Positions 25,066 to 34,137 of a stretch of DNA of 64,000 nucleotides are shown here, piece after piece. This DNA comes from Candidatus Hinthialibacter antarcticus (GTDB lineage Bacteria > Hinthialibacterota > Hinthialibacteria > Hinthialibacterales > Hinthialibacteraceae), in assembly GCA_030765645.1 (NCBI GenBank), contig JAVCCE010000007.1:62001-126000 (forward strand), read 5' to 3'. Position numbers and translations under genes: made by a program. The notes beneath the pieces were generated by a model. It searched no databases. It saw only the letters and a program-made list of their open reading frames with translations, and had not been told where the DNA came from. Numbering within the stretch: position 1 is the first letter of the stretch; every line of letters starts with the position of its first letter.

Positions 25066-27099
25066 TCACGACCGTGGCGGGCGGGGTTTATATTCGAGTT
25101 TTAATTCTCCGCCCTGGCGGGACGAGATCGGGCCTTGCAGCACAAACGAACCGATCAGGCACTGCCCCTGGTTGTCGTCGCGGCAATAGAAAAACGTGAC
25201 AGCGGCCTCCAGCAGCTCGGCGCCGTCTACGTTGGCGTAATCCACAATAAACTCGAGCGAATCTCCACGAACGTTCGCTTCCATCGAAGGGCTGACCCAT
25301 TCGCTATTGCGGCCCGTGACCCGCAGTTGCACCATCGGCTTGGCGAGAGAATTGAAATGGAATTTCTCAGGAAACTCAAACGCAATTTCAACGCGCCCGT
25401 CTTTGCCCAAGGTCTTCGCGTCATAGACAACCACTTCGGGTTTGCCAAATACTTCAAATTCGGGCTTGACCTGCTTGCTCATCCAATCGGAAAGATTGAG
25501 GTTCAGCGTCGCGACCTGCCGCGTGTTTAAATCGACCACGCGCACGGAATGATTGTTGGTATCAGCGACGAACAGTTTGTCGCCGGCGATGCTAACGCCG
25601 CTGGGCTCATAAAACTGCGGCTGGTTGATGTCACCCACGCCGGGAACGCCGGTTCCAGCAAATGTGTCTAAGCGCTTGGACGCGAGGTCGGCGACTTTGA
25701 TTTTATGATTATATGTATCGGCGACGTAGACCTTGCCGTCTTTGTAAGCGACGCCCAACACATGCTGCAAGCGGGCTTTGCTAAATGGTCCGTCGATGTC
25801 GCCAAAGTCAAACAGCCCGGTCCCAATGAGCGTCTCGACGCGCGGCGGCGCGGTTTGCATGTTCACTTTGCGCAACGCGCTAACCTCGCTGTCGGCGAAA
25901 TAGAGATTGACGCCGTCAGTGGTCATGCCGCTGGGCTGCGCCAGTTCGCTGCTGGATATCACGCCGTCGACAATGCCCTCGCGTCCGGTCCCTGCGAATG
26001 GATTCACCGTTTGCTTGGCGAGATCGAGCACCCACAGCTGATGCGGCCCCGCCATCGCAATATAAATCGGCCCGCCGGGTTTGCGCTGCACCAGCGCCCA
26101 GGGTGAATTCAAGCCCGTCTTTAACGCATCGCCGCCGCGTCGCGCATAAACCTGCTTGCCAACGCCCGCAACGGTTTCCACTGTTCGCGCATCAAAGTCG
26201 ATTTTTCGTATGGCGTGATTTTCCGTATCGGCGACGTACAGCGCGTTGCCGTCCAGCGCCATGCCTTGTGGATGATTAAACTGCGCATCTTGAAACCCGC
26301 CGTCTTTCAAACCGGGTTCGCCGCCGCCGACGATATCAAGCACTTTTCCTGCGAGAGTTGAAACCACGATGCGATTGTGGTTCGAGTCGGAAATAAACAA
26401 GCGTTGGCTCTGTTCGTCCGCCAACACCTTACCGGGGAACTCCAACACCGTCGGCGCTTTTTTATCTTTTTCGAGCGAGACGGGAAACGGCTGAGTATTA
26501 ATAATGTCTTTATGATTGCGAATCAGTCCACTGATAATTTCATCCAGCAAATCGTAATGCCCTTCGCCGGACAGCGTACCGACGATTTTGCCTTCGGGAT
26601 CGACGACAGTAAGATGGGGCCAACCGCGCGCACCGTACTTCGTCCAGATTTTGAACTGCGCGTCGTTGACGACGGGGTGTTCGATGCCATAGCGTAAAAC
26701 CGCCTGACGGATGTTTTCTGAATCTTGTTCATTTTTGAATTTAGCGGAATGGACGCCGACCACGACCAGTTCGTTGGGGTATTTTTTTTCGAGTTTTTGC
26801 AGGTCGGGGATTACGTGCAAACAGTTGATGCAGCAGTACGTCCAAAAGTCGATCAAGACCACTTTGCCCTTGAGGTCATTGATGCTGACGGGTTTGTCAA
26901 CATTGAGCCAACCCAGGCCGCCGTCGAGTTCGGGCGCGTCAAGTTTTCCGCTCAAGTCCATTGCGCCCGCCATGGCGACGCCGCCAAACCCCATGTTAAA
27001 TAGCCAGCGATTCATCAGGGTCGCGCTGGCGTATAGAACCGCAACACTCAGCAACATAAAAAGCCCAATTCGCATCCAACGCGGCGTTGAAGACGCCAT
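25066..27099 (-). CDS. NHLRC2-like membrane-anchored thioredoxin/NHL-repeat protein
   Basis: The 677-residue protein from ATG 27099 (GAGGTGA upstream; the frame is open to 27186) has a membrane anchor at about residues 10-30. A thioredoxin-like domain (about 45-210) follows, with FWTYCCINC (redox pair C90-x-x-C93). Then comes an NHL beta-propeller with repeats such as LYVADTENHAIRKID, VYVADTYNHKIKV and LFVADTNNHSVRVV. A beta-rich C-terminal domain (about 560-677) completes the trx-NHL-C-terminal architecture of NHLRC2. The active site should face the periplasm. The role is unknown; redox handling of envelope proteins is a reasonable guess. Confidence 0.85.
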   Translation of the reverse strand: MASSTPRWMRIGLFMLLSVAVLYASATLMNRWLFNMGFGGVAMAGAMDLSGKLDAPELDGGLGWLNVDKPVSINDLKGKVVLIDFWTYCCINCLHVIPDLQKLEKKYPNELVVVGVHSAKFKNEQDSENIRQAVLRYGIEHPVVNDAQFKIWTKYGARGWPHLTVVDPEGKIVGTLSGEGHYDLLDEIISGLIRNHKDIINTQPFPVSLEKDKKAPTVLEFPGKVLADEQSQRLFISDSNHNRIVVSTLAGKVLDIVGGGEPGLKDGGFQDAQFNHPQGMALDGNALYVADTENHAIRKIDFDARTVETVAGVGKQVYARRGGDALKTGLNSPWALVQRKPGGPIYIAMAGPHQLWVLDLAKQTVNPFAGTGREGIVDGVISSSELAQPSGMTTDGVNLYFADSEVSALRKVNMQTAPPRVETLIGTGLFDFGDIDGPFSKARLQHVLGVAYKDGKVYVADTYNHKIKVADLASKRLDTFAGTGVPGVGDINQPQFYEPSGVSIAGDKLFVADTNNHSVRVVDLNTRQVATLNLNLSDWMSKQVKPEFEVFGKPEVVVYDAKTLGKDGRVEIAFEFPEKFHFNSLAKPMVQLRVTGRNSEWVSPSMEANVRGDSLEFIVDYANVDGAELLEAAVTFFYCRDDNQGQCLIGSFVLQGPISSRQGGELKLEYKPRPPRS

Positions 27100-27219
27100 A
27101 ACACTCACCTCGAAAGCCCCTGTCGGGGCGGATTCCTGCATTGTATCGAAGATGTTCAATTGGCAAAAAAATAGCTGCGGCGCCAACTATGCGAGATGCG
27201 AATTCAGGATGCGGTCAAA

Positions 27220-28029
27220 CTATTTTGCCTTATTTGCCTTATATGCTTTCAAAAAGTCATGCAGTTCTGGAATATGATCGGTGTTGATTAAATCAACGCC
27301 CGCTTCCATCGCGAGGCGCCAATACACCGGTTTGTCAGGGACGCCGTAAAAACGCACTTTTCGTCCCTTCGCGTGCATGTCATCGACAACGGTTTGAAGT
27401 TTTTCGCGCTCATCCGCAGGGATAGGCCCGTTGCCTGTCCATTTGAAAAGACGCCCCCACGACACCGCATACCACATCCAACCGTTATCCGCTATCGGAT
27501 CATCAACGCTGTAGTAATTGCTGTCTCGGCAGGCTTTGCGCGAAGGCAACGTCACATATTTTTCTTTGAATTTCGCATCGCCGGTCAAGACAATCGTGAC
27601 CGGGCCTTGCTTGGCGCCGTTGTCCGTGTAGGACGAGAGCATTGAATACGGTTCCAACATTTTTTGCAGCGCGGTTTGAAACGCATCGCCGCCGCGCTTC
27701 ACGTCAAGCCACAAGAGAAAGGTCTTGCCGTCGCCGTGCACGGAGCCGTTTTCATCAACGCGCTTTTGCAATACGTCGAGATAATCCTTCTTCAGCGTGG
27801 CTTCGAAATCGGGCAGATCATGTGTCACGATGATTTCGCCATCCACCAGATAAATATCCGCCTCGACGCTGTAGAATTGACTGTCCAGCGCATCCAGCAA
27901 GGGGCGCTCATGTACATAATCATTATGCGAATGCGCATGAATCAGGTTCTCAAGGCCATCGACATAAACGGCGCCGGACAGCATGAATGCGAGTGGGAGA
28001 ATACAATACTTTATATGCAGGTTCATCAT
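27220..28029 (-). CDS. Exported PI-PLC/GDPD-like phosphodiesterase
   Basis: A 269-residue protein with a signal peptide (IKYCILPLAFMLSGAVYV). HAHSHNDYVHERPLLDAL contains the first catalytic His set, VEADIYLVDGEIIVTHD supplies the E-x-D metal ligands and second His, and LWLDVKRG adds a further conserved segment. This fits the phosphatidylinositol-PLC-like/GDPD superfamily, close to AIM6-type proteins. The substrate is unknown. Either of two adjacent ATGs may be used; the second is better placed for AAGGTG. It is followed by the NHLRC2-like gene. Confidence 0.75.
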   Translation of the reverse strand: MMNLHIKYCILPLAFMLSGAVYVDGLENLIHAHSHNDYVHERPLLDALDSQFYSVEADIYLVDGEIIVTHDLPDFEATLKKDYLDVLQKRVDENGSVHGDGKTFLLWLDVKRGGDAFQTALQKMLEPYSMLSSYTDNGAKQGPVTIVLTGDAKFKEKYVTLPSRKACRDSNYYSVDDPIADNGWMWYAVSWGRLFKWTGNGPIPADEREKLQTVVDDMHAKGRKVRFYGVPDKPVYWRLAMEAGVDLINTDHIPELHDFLKAYKANKAK

Positions 28030-28046
28030 TCACCTTTTAAGTTTAC

Positions 28047-28622
28047 TTAAAAATAGTCCGGCTCGTTGCCGGGATGCCACTTGATGTTGCAGCCTGCGCT
28101 GGGGCGCTGATCGACCAGCGGTTCGTTACCCGCCAAGGCAGCATCTAACGCAGCGCGCAAATCGGCGCCGGTGACAGCCTGGTCGTTGCCGGGTCGGCTA
28201 TCGTCGAGTTGACCACGGTACGTCAATTTCTGACCGCCGTCGAACACATAAAAATCAGGAGTACACGCAGCGCGAAATACTTTGGCGACGTCTTGGGTTT
28301 CGTCATATAAATACGGGAACGTGTAGCCCACCGCCGCTTTTTCTTCGTTCATCTTGTCCGGCCCGTCTTGCGGATGGGTCTGGATGCTGTTCGCTGAAAC
28401 GCCAACGACCGCGACGCCCTTCGCTTGGTATTGTTCCGCAATTTGCTTGATCTCATCGCGGACATGAACCACATAGGGGCAATGATTGCAGATAAACATC
28501 ACCAGCACGGCTTTCGCATCGAGAAAATCACCCGCCGAGACATATTCGCCGTCGGTGTCTTGCAGCGAAAAGTCGGGCATCAGCGTCCCCAAAGGCAGCA
28601 TCGTCGAATTTTTAAGCGCCAT
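28047..28622 (-). CDS. Thioredoxin-fold redoxin (AhpC/TSA-like)
   Basis: A 191-residue thioredoxin-like protein of a common bacterial family. ICNHCPYVVHV holds C45-x-x-C48, VAVVGVSANS and KVFRAACTPDFYVFD follow, and the GQLDDSRPG motif is typical. The cis-Pro is in CTPDF. It lacks a signal peptide and probably reduces disulfides or peroxides in the cytosol. AGGAGG precedes the ATG. It lies 17 bases before the phosphodiesterase gene and probably shares its transcript. Confidence 0.85.
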   Translation of the reverse strand: MALKNSTMLPLGTLMPDFSLQDTDGEYVSAGDFLDAKAVLVMFICNHCPYVVHVRDEIKQIAEQYQAKGVAVVGVSANSIQTHPQDGPDKMNEEKAAVGYTFPYLYDETQDVAKVFRAACTPDFYVFDGGQKLTYRGQLDDSRPGNDQAVTGADLRAALDAALAGNEPLVDQRPSAGCNIKWHPGNEPDYF

Positions 28623-28754
28623 CTTTCAACCTCCTTCCAAATTCAATGCAATCGTTTAATTCGCAAAGATTTGGAATCTATTATGTGTCGGATTCTATAT
28701 GTTTTTCTTACAATTTATTTATGAAACATGCAAGTTGAACTTATCGAAGGCGGC

Positions 28755-30308
28755 TTATCGTTTTCTTCGAACCAGTTTGAGAAGTTCATCATGGAACAGC
28801 AGCCACCCCAAGCCAAAGAACGTGATGACGCCCAACCCGCAACCAATGAGCGTACGCACAAGATACATCAAAAATTTGGCTTCAGCGGGAGGAAACATCT
28901 GGCAAAAGAGCCAACAAACCCCTGCCATGCCAATCGAAGCCGTAAGCGACTTCATACCGAAGAAAACAAGCGGCGTATAACGCAAGGTCGGCATTTTGCG
29001 CCGAATCAAAATCAGCAGCAAGGTCACGTTAATCATACTCGCCAATGATGACGCCAGCGCCATCGACCACAACCCAAGAAACGTCGAAAAATAGGCGCAC
29101 AGGGCAATGTTCGCCGCCACGCCGATCGAACCGGTTATCACTGGCGTGCGAAAATCGTGGTGCGCTTGAAAGGTGCGAACCATCACGCCGAAGGTCGCGT
29201 AAAAAAACAATCCGCTGCAATAAAAAATCAACAGTTCGTAGGTTGGCGTCAATAAGCCATTGGATAAAAATTCGATGCGGTTAAAGATCACGCCGATAAT
29301 ATCTTGTCCCATCACGATCAACCCCGCCGCCGCTGGAAGCATCAATAATAGCAAATATTTCAACACATCTGTTAACGTCCGCGCCGCGTCTTCGCTTCGG
29401 TCCTGTTCGAGATATTGGGCAATGCGCGGAAACGAAGCCGTCGCCAATGCAACGCCGACAAGACCTAGCGGAAATTGAATCAAGCGGTGCGCATAGGTGA
29501 TGGAACTAATCCCGACATCGCCGTACTTTGAAGCAAAATAGGTTTGCGTAATCAAGGCGTTAAATTGATAAATCGCCAAACCAAAAATGCTCGGCGCCAA
29601 GTTTCTTAAAAATTGCAGCACGGCAGGATGAAACGGCGAGATACCCCTCGGCGGAAAATAACCGAGTTTCCAACAGGGGCCCATTTGTACTGCGTACTGC
29701 AAAAACCCTCCGATGATAACGGAACCGCCAAGCACGGCAATCGTATTTACCTGTCCATGATATCGCCACGCGATCAACGCGCCAGTTATTACACTGATAT
29801 TAAAAAACGCCGACGCCAACGCAGGGACAAAAAAAACGCGATACGTGTTTAACACGCCCATCGACCACGCAGACATCGCAATAAAAATCAGAAACGGAAA
29901 CATAATGCGCGTCGCCTGCACCGCCTGCGCATCTTTTGACGGGTCTTGCCCAGGAAAATCGAGAAACAACGGAACAAAATAGGGCGCAAGAACGATGCAC
30001 GCCAACGTCACCAACGTAACCACCATCGAGAGCAAGTTAAATACGGCAAAACTCACTTCCCGGGCTTTTTCTTCGCCTTCTCTCTCTCGAACGCGGGTCA
30101 GCAGTGGAATAAACGCAGCAGAAAGCGCCCCTTCGGCGAACAATTGGCGAAACGTGCTGGGGATGCGAAACCCAATCCAAAACGCGGCCTGTACTGAAAG
30201 CGGGAAAAAATTTGAAATACACGCATCGCGAACCAAACCGAGAATGCGGCTGATAAAGGTCGCGATACTAAATAAACTGGTTGAGCGGAGTAAGGAGTCT
30301 TGTTTCAT
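28755..30308 (-). CDS. murJ: Lipid II flippase MurJ
   Basis: The 517-residue, roughly 14-helix MOP-superfamily protein has the MurJ signature: SLFSIATFISRILGLVRDACIS at the start, GFRIPSTFRQLFAEGALSAAFIP, then LPAAAGLIVMG in the second half. The conserved Arg residues R18 (ISRILG), R24 (LVRD) and R52 (FRQLFAEG) match the E. coli cavity arginines. It exports lipid II for peptidoglycan synthesis. Transcribed from a start near the repeat-rich region; no Shine-Dalgarno is clear. Confidence 0.93.
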   Translation of the reverse strand: MKQDSLLRSTSLFSIATFISRILGLVRDACISNFFPLSVQAAFWIGFRIPSTFRQLFAEGALSAAFIPLLTRVREREGEEKAREVSFAVFNLLSMVVTLVTLACIVLAPYFVPLFLDFPGQDPSKDAQAVQATRIMFPFLIFIAMSAWSMGVLNTYRVFFVPALASAFFNISVITGALIAWRYHGQVNTIAVLGGSVIIGGFLQYAVQMGPCWKLGYFPPRGISPFHPAVLQFLRNLAPSIFGLAIYQFNALITQTYFASKYGDVGISSITYAHRLIQFPLGLVGVALATASFPRIAQYLEQDRSEDAARTLTDVLKYLLLLMLPAAAGLIVMGQDIIGVIFNRIEFLSNGLLTPTYELLIFYCSGLFFYATFGVMVRTFQAHHDFRTPVITGSIGVAANIALCAYFSTFLGLWSMALASSLASMINVTLLLILIRRKMPTLRYTPLVFFGMKSLTASIGMAGVCWLFCQMFPPAEAKFLMYLVRTLIGCGLGVITFFGLGWLLFHDELLKLVRRKR

Positions 30309-30578
30309 TCTGGTTGGAATTGTAGGCGAGTTGCGGCTGGGTTTGTATGCTCACGGCTTGTTATTCCAAAGCGCCTTCGGAGCGCGCGCGTCCATACGCG
30401 CATACATTGCCGTTGTGGACAACGGCGTTCCATTAACACGGCATTATATTTTGAATATCCTTTCATCCTGAAAATCCAGATTCAGACAACAATTCGGTGG
30501 GCTGCTGGCGCGAGCCAAACTATAGGGCTGCCGTGATCCCCCCAGGTGATTATGAAACCAATGCCGTCGAGGTAAACG
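30309..30578. other. Intergenic stretch before the repeat mosaic
   Basis: No credible gene in about 270 bases upstream of murJ. It should contain the murJ promoter (minus strand). Open frames here run into the repeat block that follows. Confidence 0.4.
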
Positions 30579-30943
30579 CCCCCCTTATTAAGGGGGGAGG
30601 CGTCAAAGACGCCGGGGGGATTCGAGACAAGAAAATCTCGGCGCGGGCGGGGAGGGCGAGGCTCCCGCCGAGCCGTCCACAATGCGCCGCAACATATCCC
30701 TTCTCCCTCTGGGAGAAGGCTAGGATGAGGGTTTAATTTTTGCATTATAAAAACGATATCCAAGCCCTCACCCCAACCCTCTCCCAGTGGGGAGAGGGAG
30801 CAAACTTTCGGTATTATCCGGCTCACCAGGAGGTTCGCCCTCCCCATGACCAATGAAGTTTATGCCCCCCTTTACATTAAGGGGGTGGCGTCTTTGGCGC
30901 CGGGGGGATTCGGGCGCAACGCGTTGCGCCCCTACATAACTGA
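30579..30943. repeat. Mosaic of palindromic intergenic repeats
   Basis: In order: the hairpin CCCCCC-TTATTAA-GGGGGG (30579-30597) with AGGCGTCAAAGACGCC and a GGGGGGATTCG box; the GGGAGGGCGAG unit (about 30649-30684); a TCCCTCTGGGAGAAGG unit; CCCTCACCCCAACCCTCTCC and GTGGGGAGAGGG; the inverted GGCTCACCAGGAGGTTCGCCCTCC (about 30820-30846); a second CTTTACATTAAGGGGG, TGGCGTCTTTGGCGCC and GGGGGGATTCG set; and the perfect palindrome GGGCGCAACGCGTTGCGCCC at 30912-30931. Apparent frames in this block are made of repeats. Confidence 0.75.
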
Positions 30944-30994
30944 TATATGAATTCCTGTTTGAATCCTCTACTATGGTTGGAGGAGAAAATCACC

Positions 30995-32020
30995 ATGTTC
31001 AATCGACGCTCATTTCTACATTCACTTACAGCAATGACATCAGCGCTTTCATTGCCCCAAAAGGCAAATGCTCAAGATTCTGACATACTGGGCGACCTTC
31101 TGCCTCAACGGCGCCTGGGCAAGACCGATGAATACGTCACCATGTTGGGGCTGGGCGGCGCCCACGTTGACTCGCAATTTAATGAAAGCGGCGCCCAAGA
31201 GATTATCGAGACAAGCCTGGCGGGCGGCGTACGCTTCTTTGACACCGCCCATTCCTATGGCGGTGGCAGAAGCGAAGAACGATACGGACGCTTCCTCACT
31301 CCGAAATACCGCGAACACGTCTTCATCATGTCAAAGGCCGAACTCAATACCGCCGCCAAAGTACGCCAACAACTCGAAGACACGCTTCGGCGGCTGAATA
31401 CCGACTACCTCGATCTGTGGCAGATGCACCAGGTGATGTCCGCCGACGACGCCGACGACCGCATCGCTCACGGCGTGTTAGAGGAATTCGTTAAAGCGAA
31501 AGATGAAGGCAAGGTTCGATACATCGGATTTACTGGACACCGAGATCCCGCCGCCCACCTGCGCGTACTCGGTGAGACCGACATATTTCAAACCTGCCAA
31601 ATGCCGATCAATTGCGCCGACCCGAGTTACGGTAGTTTTATCCGAAGCGTCCTGCCCGAACTGGTCCCCCGCGATTTTGGCGTCATCGCCATGAAGACGC
31701 TGGCCTGCGGCGGCTTTTTTGGTGGAACCACCTGGTTCCAAAACGGGCCGAAACCCAAGATATGCCCGACGCGCATGAGTGTTCAAGAGGCGATCCATTT
31801 TGTGTGGTCAATGCCGGTCAGCGTGTTAGTAACCGGGCCGAATTCGGTAGAACAAATGCAGGAGAAAATTGACCTCGCCCGTTCCTATACCGGAATGAGC
31901 GAAGACGAGCGTCAGCAACTGATCGACAAGGTCGTTGATCTAACGCCTGACAGCGGCGTCGAATTCTACAAAGCCGACGGCTTGCAAACCAGCGCCGATT
32001 GGCAAAACCATTGCGATTAG
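30995..32020 (+). CDS. Tat-type secreted aldo/keto reductase
   Basis: The 341-residue product from ATG 30995 (GGAGGAGAAA upstream) starts FNRRSFLHSLTAMTSALSL, a twin-arginine RRxFL leader ending near ANAQ. The AKR barrel carries the catalytic set: FDTAHSYGGG (Asp, Tyr), IMSKAEL (Lys) and WQMHQV (His). VSVLVTGPNSVEQM lies near the C-terminal cofactor region. It probably reduces or oxidises a sugar or aldehyde with NADP(H), although a secreted AKR must obtain its cofactor preloaded, as Tat allows. A Gfo/Idh/MocA oxidoreductase with a similar leader follows 130 bases later. Confidence 0.88.
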   Translation: MFNRRSFLHSLTAMTSALSLPQKANAQDSDILGDLLPQRRLGKTDEYVTMLGLGGAHVDSQFNESGAQEIIETSLAGGVRFFDTAHSYGGGRSEERYGRFLTPKYREHVFIMSKAELNTAAKVRQQLEDTLRRLNTDYLDLWQMHQVMSADDADDRIAHGVLEEFVKAKDEGKVRYIGFTGHRDPAAHLRVLGETDIFQTCQMPINCADPSYGSFIRSVLPELVPRDFGVIAMKTLACGGFFGGTTWFQNGPKPKICPTRMSVQEAIHFVWSMPVSVLVTGPNSVEQMQEKIDLARSYTGMSEDERQQLIDKVVDLTPDSGVEFYKADGLQTSADWQNHCD

Positions 32021-32150
32021 GCGTGTGGAAGCGGTTCGCCTACCTTACTCACAAGTAGCCGCTTCTGTATAATTGGTTTCAGCTCATACGACTTGCCTTA
32101 CGATACTCTCCGTAGGGAAACATCATACGAAATTTATTGGGAGAAATAGA

Positions 32151-33596
32151 ATGTCTGACTCGAATTTAACCCGGCGCGAATTTTTCAACAAATCCGGTAA
32201 GATTTCAGCCGTCGCCAGCGCTGCGGCGATTGCCGGCCCCGCCATCAATGTGATGGGCGCCAACGACGTCATCCGCATCGGCGTGATCGGCCCCGGCCAG
32301 CGCGGCAGTTACTTAATGCAGATGCTGACAGAAGTCGCCATGCGCGAAGAACTGCCCATCCAATACACTGCAGCGGCGGATATTTTTAAAGGCTGGCGCG
32401 AACGCGCTGCACTCAAGGGCGAACAAATGAATGAAGACGCCTTTGATCGCGCAGGCAAAGTCGCTCAATACGACCACCACAAAAAATTATTAGAAGATAA
32501 GAACGTCGACGCGGTCATCATCGCCACCCCCGAACACCAACACGCGGTGCAATTGATTGACGCCGTCCAAGCGGGTAAAGACGTTTATTGCGAAAAGCCG
32601 ATGGTGCAGAACATCGCCCAAGGCGTAAAAGTTTTGAACGCCTGCAAAGGCAGCAAACAAGTCGTCCAGGTTGGCACCCAACGCCGCAGCGTGCCTCTGT
32701 TTTATGACGCCCGCGATATGATTAAAAACGGCGACATTGGCGACGTCACGTACTGTGAAGGCTGGTGGCACCGCAACTTCCGCCCCGACCAAGTCGGTCA
32801 CGCCTGGCGCTATGCGATCCCCGAAGACGCCTCGCCCGACTCGATCAACTGGGACGAGTTCCACTATGACGCCAAGAAACACGACTTCGACAAAGAACGC
32901 TACTTCCAATGGCGCTGCTACTTCGATTACTCGAACGGCATCGGCAGCGACTTGATGGTTCACCAAGTCGACGCCATCTGCTGCACCATGGACGTTGGCA
33001 TCCCCAAAACATTGGTCGCGTCTGGCGGCATCTACCGCTGGGACGATGGGCGCACCACGCCTGACACCTGGAGTTCCGTCATGGAATTCGAGGAAGGCTT
33101 CCAGTTGAACTACAACTCGCGCTTCAGCAACATTGGCCGCCACGACCTCAAGATGGCCATGAACTACCGCATTGATAATCTTGACGAAGACGACCAGGGC
33201 GACGCCCTCGACGCGCTCGACATTATGGACGAAATGAAGTTGTTAGGTGAACCTATTGACGACTACGGCGTTCGCTTCTGCGGCGTAAAGGGCGCCATCG
33301 AAGTCATCACTCATCACCGCCTGCACGTCTGGCCCGAACCAACGCATATCTGGCCTGATAACGAATTGACCTATAAGGAAATGAAATTTGGCCGCAACGT
33401 CGGCGACGCAGTCAACCTCGCCGTCCGTACCCACATGCAAAACTGGGTCGAGTGCATGCAAACCCGCGAAACCCCGAACTGCACCGTGCAGCACGGCTTC
33501 GACGGCGCGGTCATCTCAAACATGGGCACCGTCTCATTTACCACCGGACGCCGCGTGGAGTGGGACAAAGCCAACATGAAGATCAAAGACGTTTAG
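32151..33596 (+). CDS. Tat-type Gfo/Idh/MocA family oxidoreductase
   Basis: A 481-residue product from ATG 32151 (GGGAGAAA upstream; the frame is open to 32073). The leader NLTRREFFNKSGKISAVASAAA is twin-arginine. The N-terminal Rossmann fold shows RIGVIGPGQRGSYL, and YCEKPMVQN contains the E-K-P motif typical of the family. The second domain ends with VEWDKANMKI. Such exported, cofactor-preloaded oxidoreductases are abundant in PVC and related lineages and are thought to act on sugars; the substrate is not known. A rho-independent terminator follows. Confidence 0.9.
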   Translation: MSDSNLTRREFFNKSGKISAVASAAAIAGPAINVMGANDVIRIGVIGPGQRGSYLMQMLTEVAMREELPIQYTAAADIFKGWRERAALKGEQMNEDAFDRAGKVAQYDHHKKLLEDKNVDAVIIATPEHQHAVQLIDAVQAGKDVYCEKPMVQNIAQGVKVLNACKGSKQVVQVGTQRRSVPLFYDARDMIKNGDIGDVTYCEGWWHRNFRPDQVGHAWRYAIPEDASPDSINWDEFHYDAKKHDFDKERYFQWRCYFDYSNGIGSDLMVHQVDAICCTMDVGIPKTLVASGGIYRWDDGRTTPDTWSSVMEFEEGFQLNYNSRFSNIGRHDLKMAMNYRIDNLDEDDQGDALDALDIMDEMKLLGEPIDDYGVRFCGVKGAIEVITHHRLHVWPEPTHIWPDNELTYKEMKFGRNVGDAVNLAVRTHMQNWVECMQTRETPNCTVQHGFDGAVISNMGTVSFTTGRRVEWDKANMKIKDV

Positions 33597-33719
33597 TGTG
33601 TAACGTAGCGACCTGTCCTGACTCAGACATTAATCGTATTTATCGCTGAGCCACTTCGGGCGCGCTGAACCGATCAGATGTAAAGGCGTAAAAGTAATAC
33701 ACATAAGTAAGAATCTCAG

Positions 33720-33756
33720 CCGACTGTGTTCTATATGAATGCAGTCGGTTTTTCTT
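33720..33756 (+). terminator. Rho-independent terminator after the Gfo/Idh/MocA gene
   Basis: CCGACTG pairs with CAGTCGG around a 15-base loop and is followed by TTTTTCTTTG. It ends the aldo/keto-Gfo pair about 125 bases past the stop. Confidence 0.75.
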
Positions 33757-33894
33757 TGTGTTCAAACATAACAACTAAACTTAGTTAAACTATTCTGATT
33801 CAATAAACACAGAAAAATGGGCCTTATTTTCTCTTAACACCTTCATTTTCAAGACTCTACTGGGTAGACTAAGTTGGTCTTAAGGGAGAGATGG

Positions 33895-34137
33895 ATGAAA
33901 ATTTCAAATATTCACGCGGCGAAAACGCACTTATCGAAACTACTTGTCGATGTTGAAAACGGCGAAGAAATTATCATTGCAAAAGCCGGAAAACCCGTCG
34001 CCAAATTGGTTCCCTACTCTGACGGCCCAACCGAACCTCGCAAGCCCGGACGCTTAAAAGGGAAAATCGTGATTAAAGACAACCGCGATGAACCCGAAGA
34101 TGAACGCCAAAACGTATTTCAGGGGATCGAATGGTGA
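33895..34137 (+). CDS. Phd/YefM-family antitoxin
   Basis: An 80-residue protein from ATG 33895, with AGGGAG upstream (an in-frame start at 33874 is less favourable). ISNIHAAKTHLSKLLVDVENGEEIIIAKAGKPVAKLVP is the conserved DNA-binding core of Phd-type antitoxins, and the acidic C-terminus (DNRDEPEDERQNVFQGIEW) should mask the toxin. It overlaps the PIN-domain toxin start. Antitoxin and toxin would form a complex that represses their own promoter. Confidence 0.88.
   Translation: MKISNIHAAKTHLSKLLVDVENGEEIIIAKAGKPVAKLVPYSDGPTEPRKPGRLKGKIVIKDNRDEPEDERQNVFQGIEW

Noticed and set aside
30482-30853. A minus-strand open frame of 123 codons and a plus-strand one of 79
   Set aside because: They are made of the palindromic repeats; their translations repeat those of other copies and vary with spacing.
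32490-33143. A 217-codon minus-strand open frame
   Set aside because: It is antisense to the Gfo/Idh/MocA gene and lacks any recognisable feature; a shadow of codon bias.
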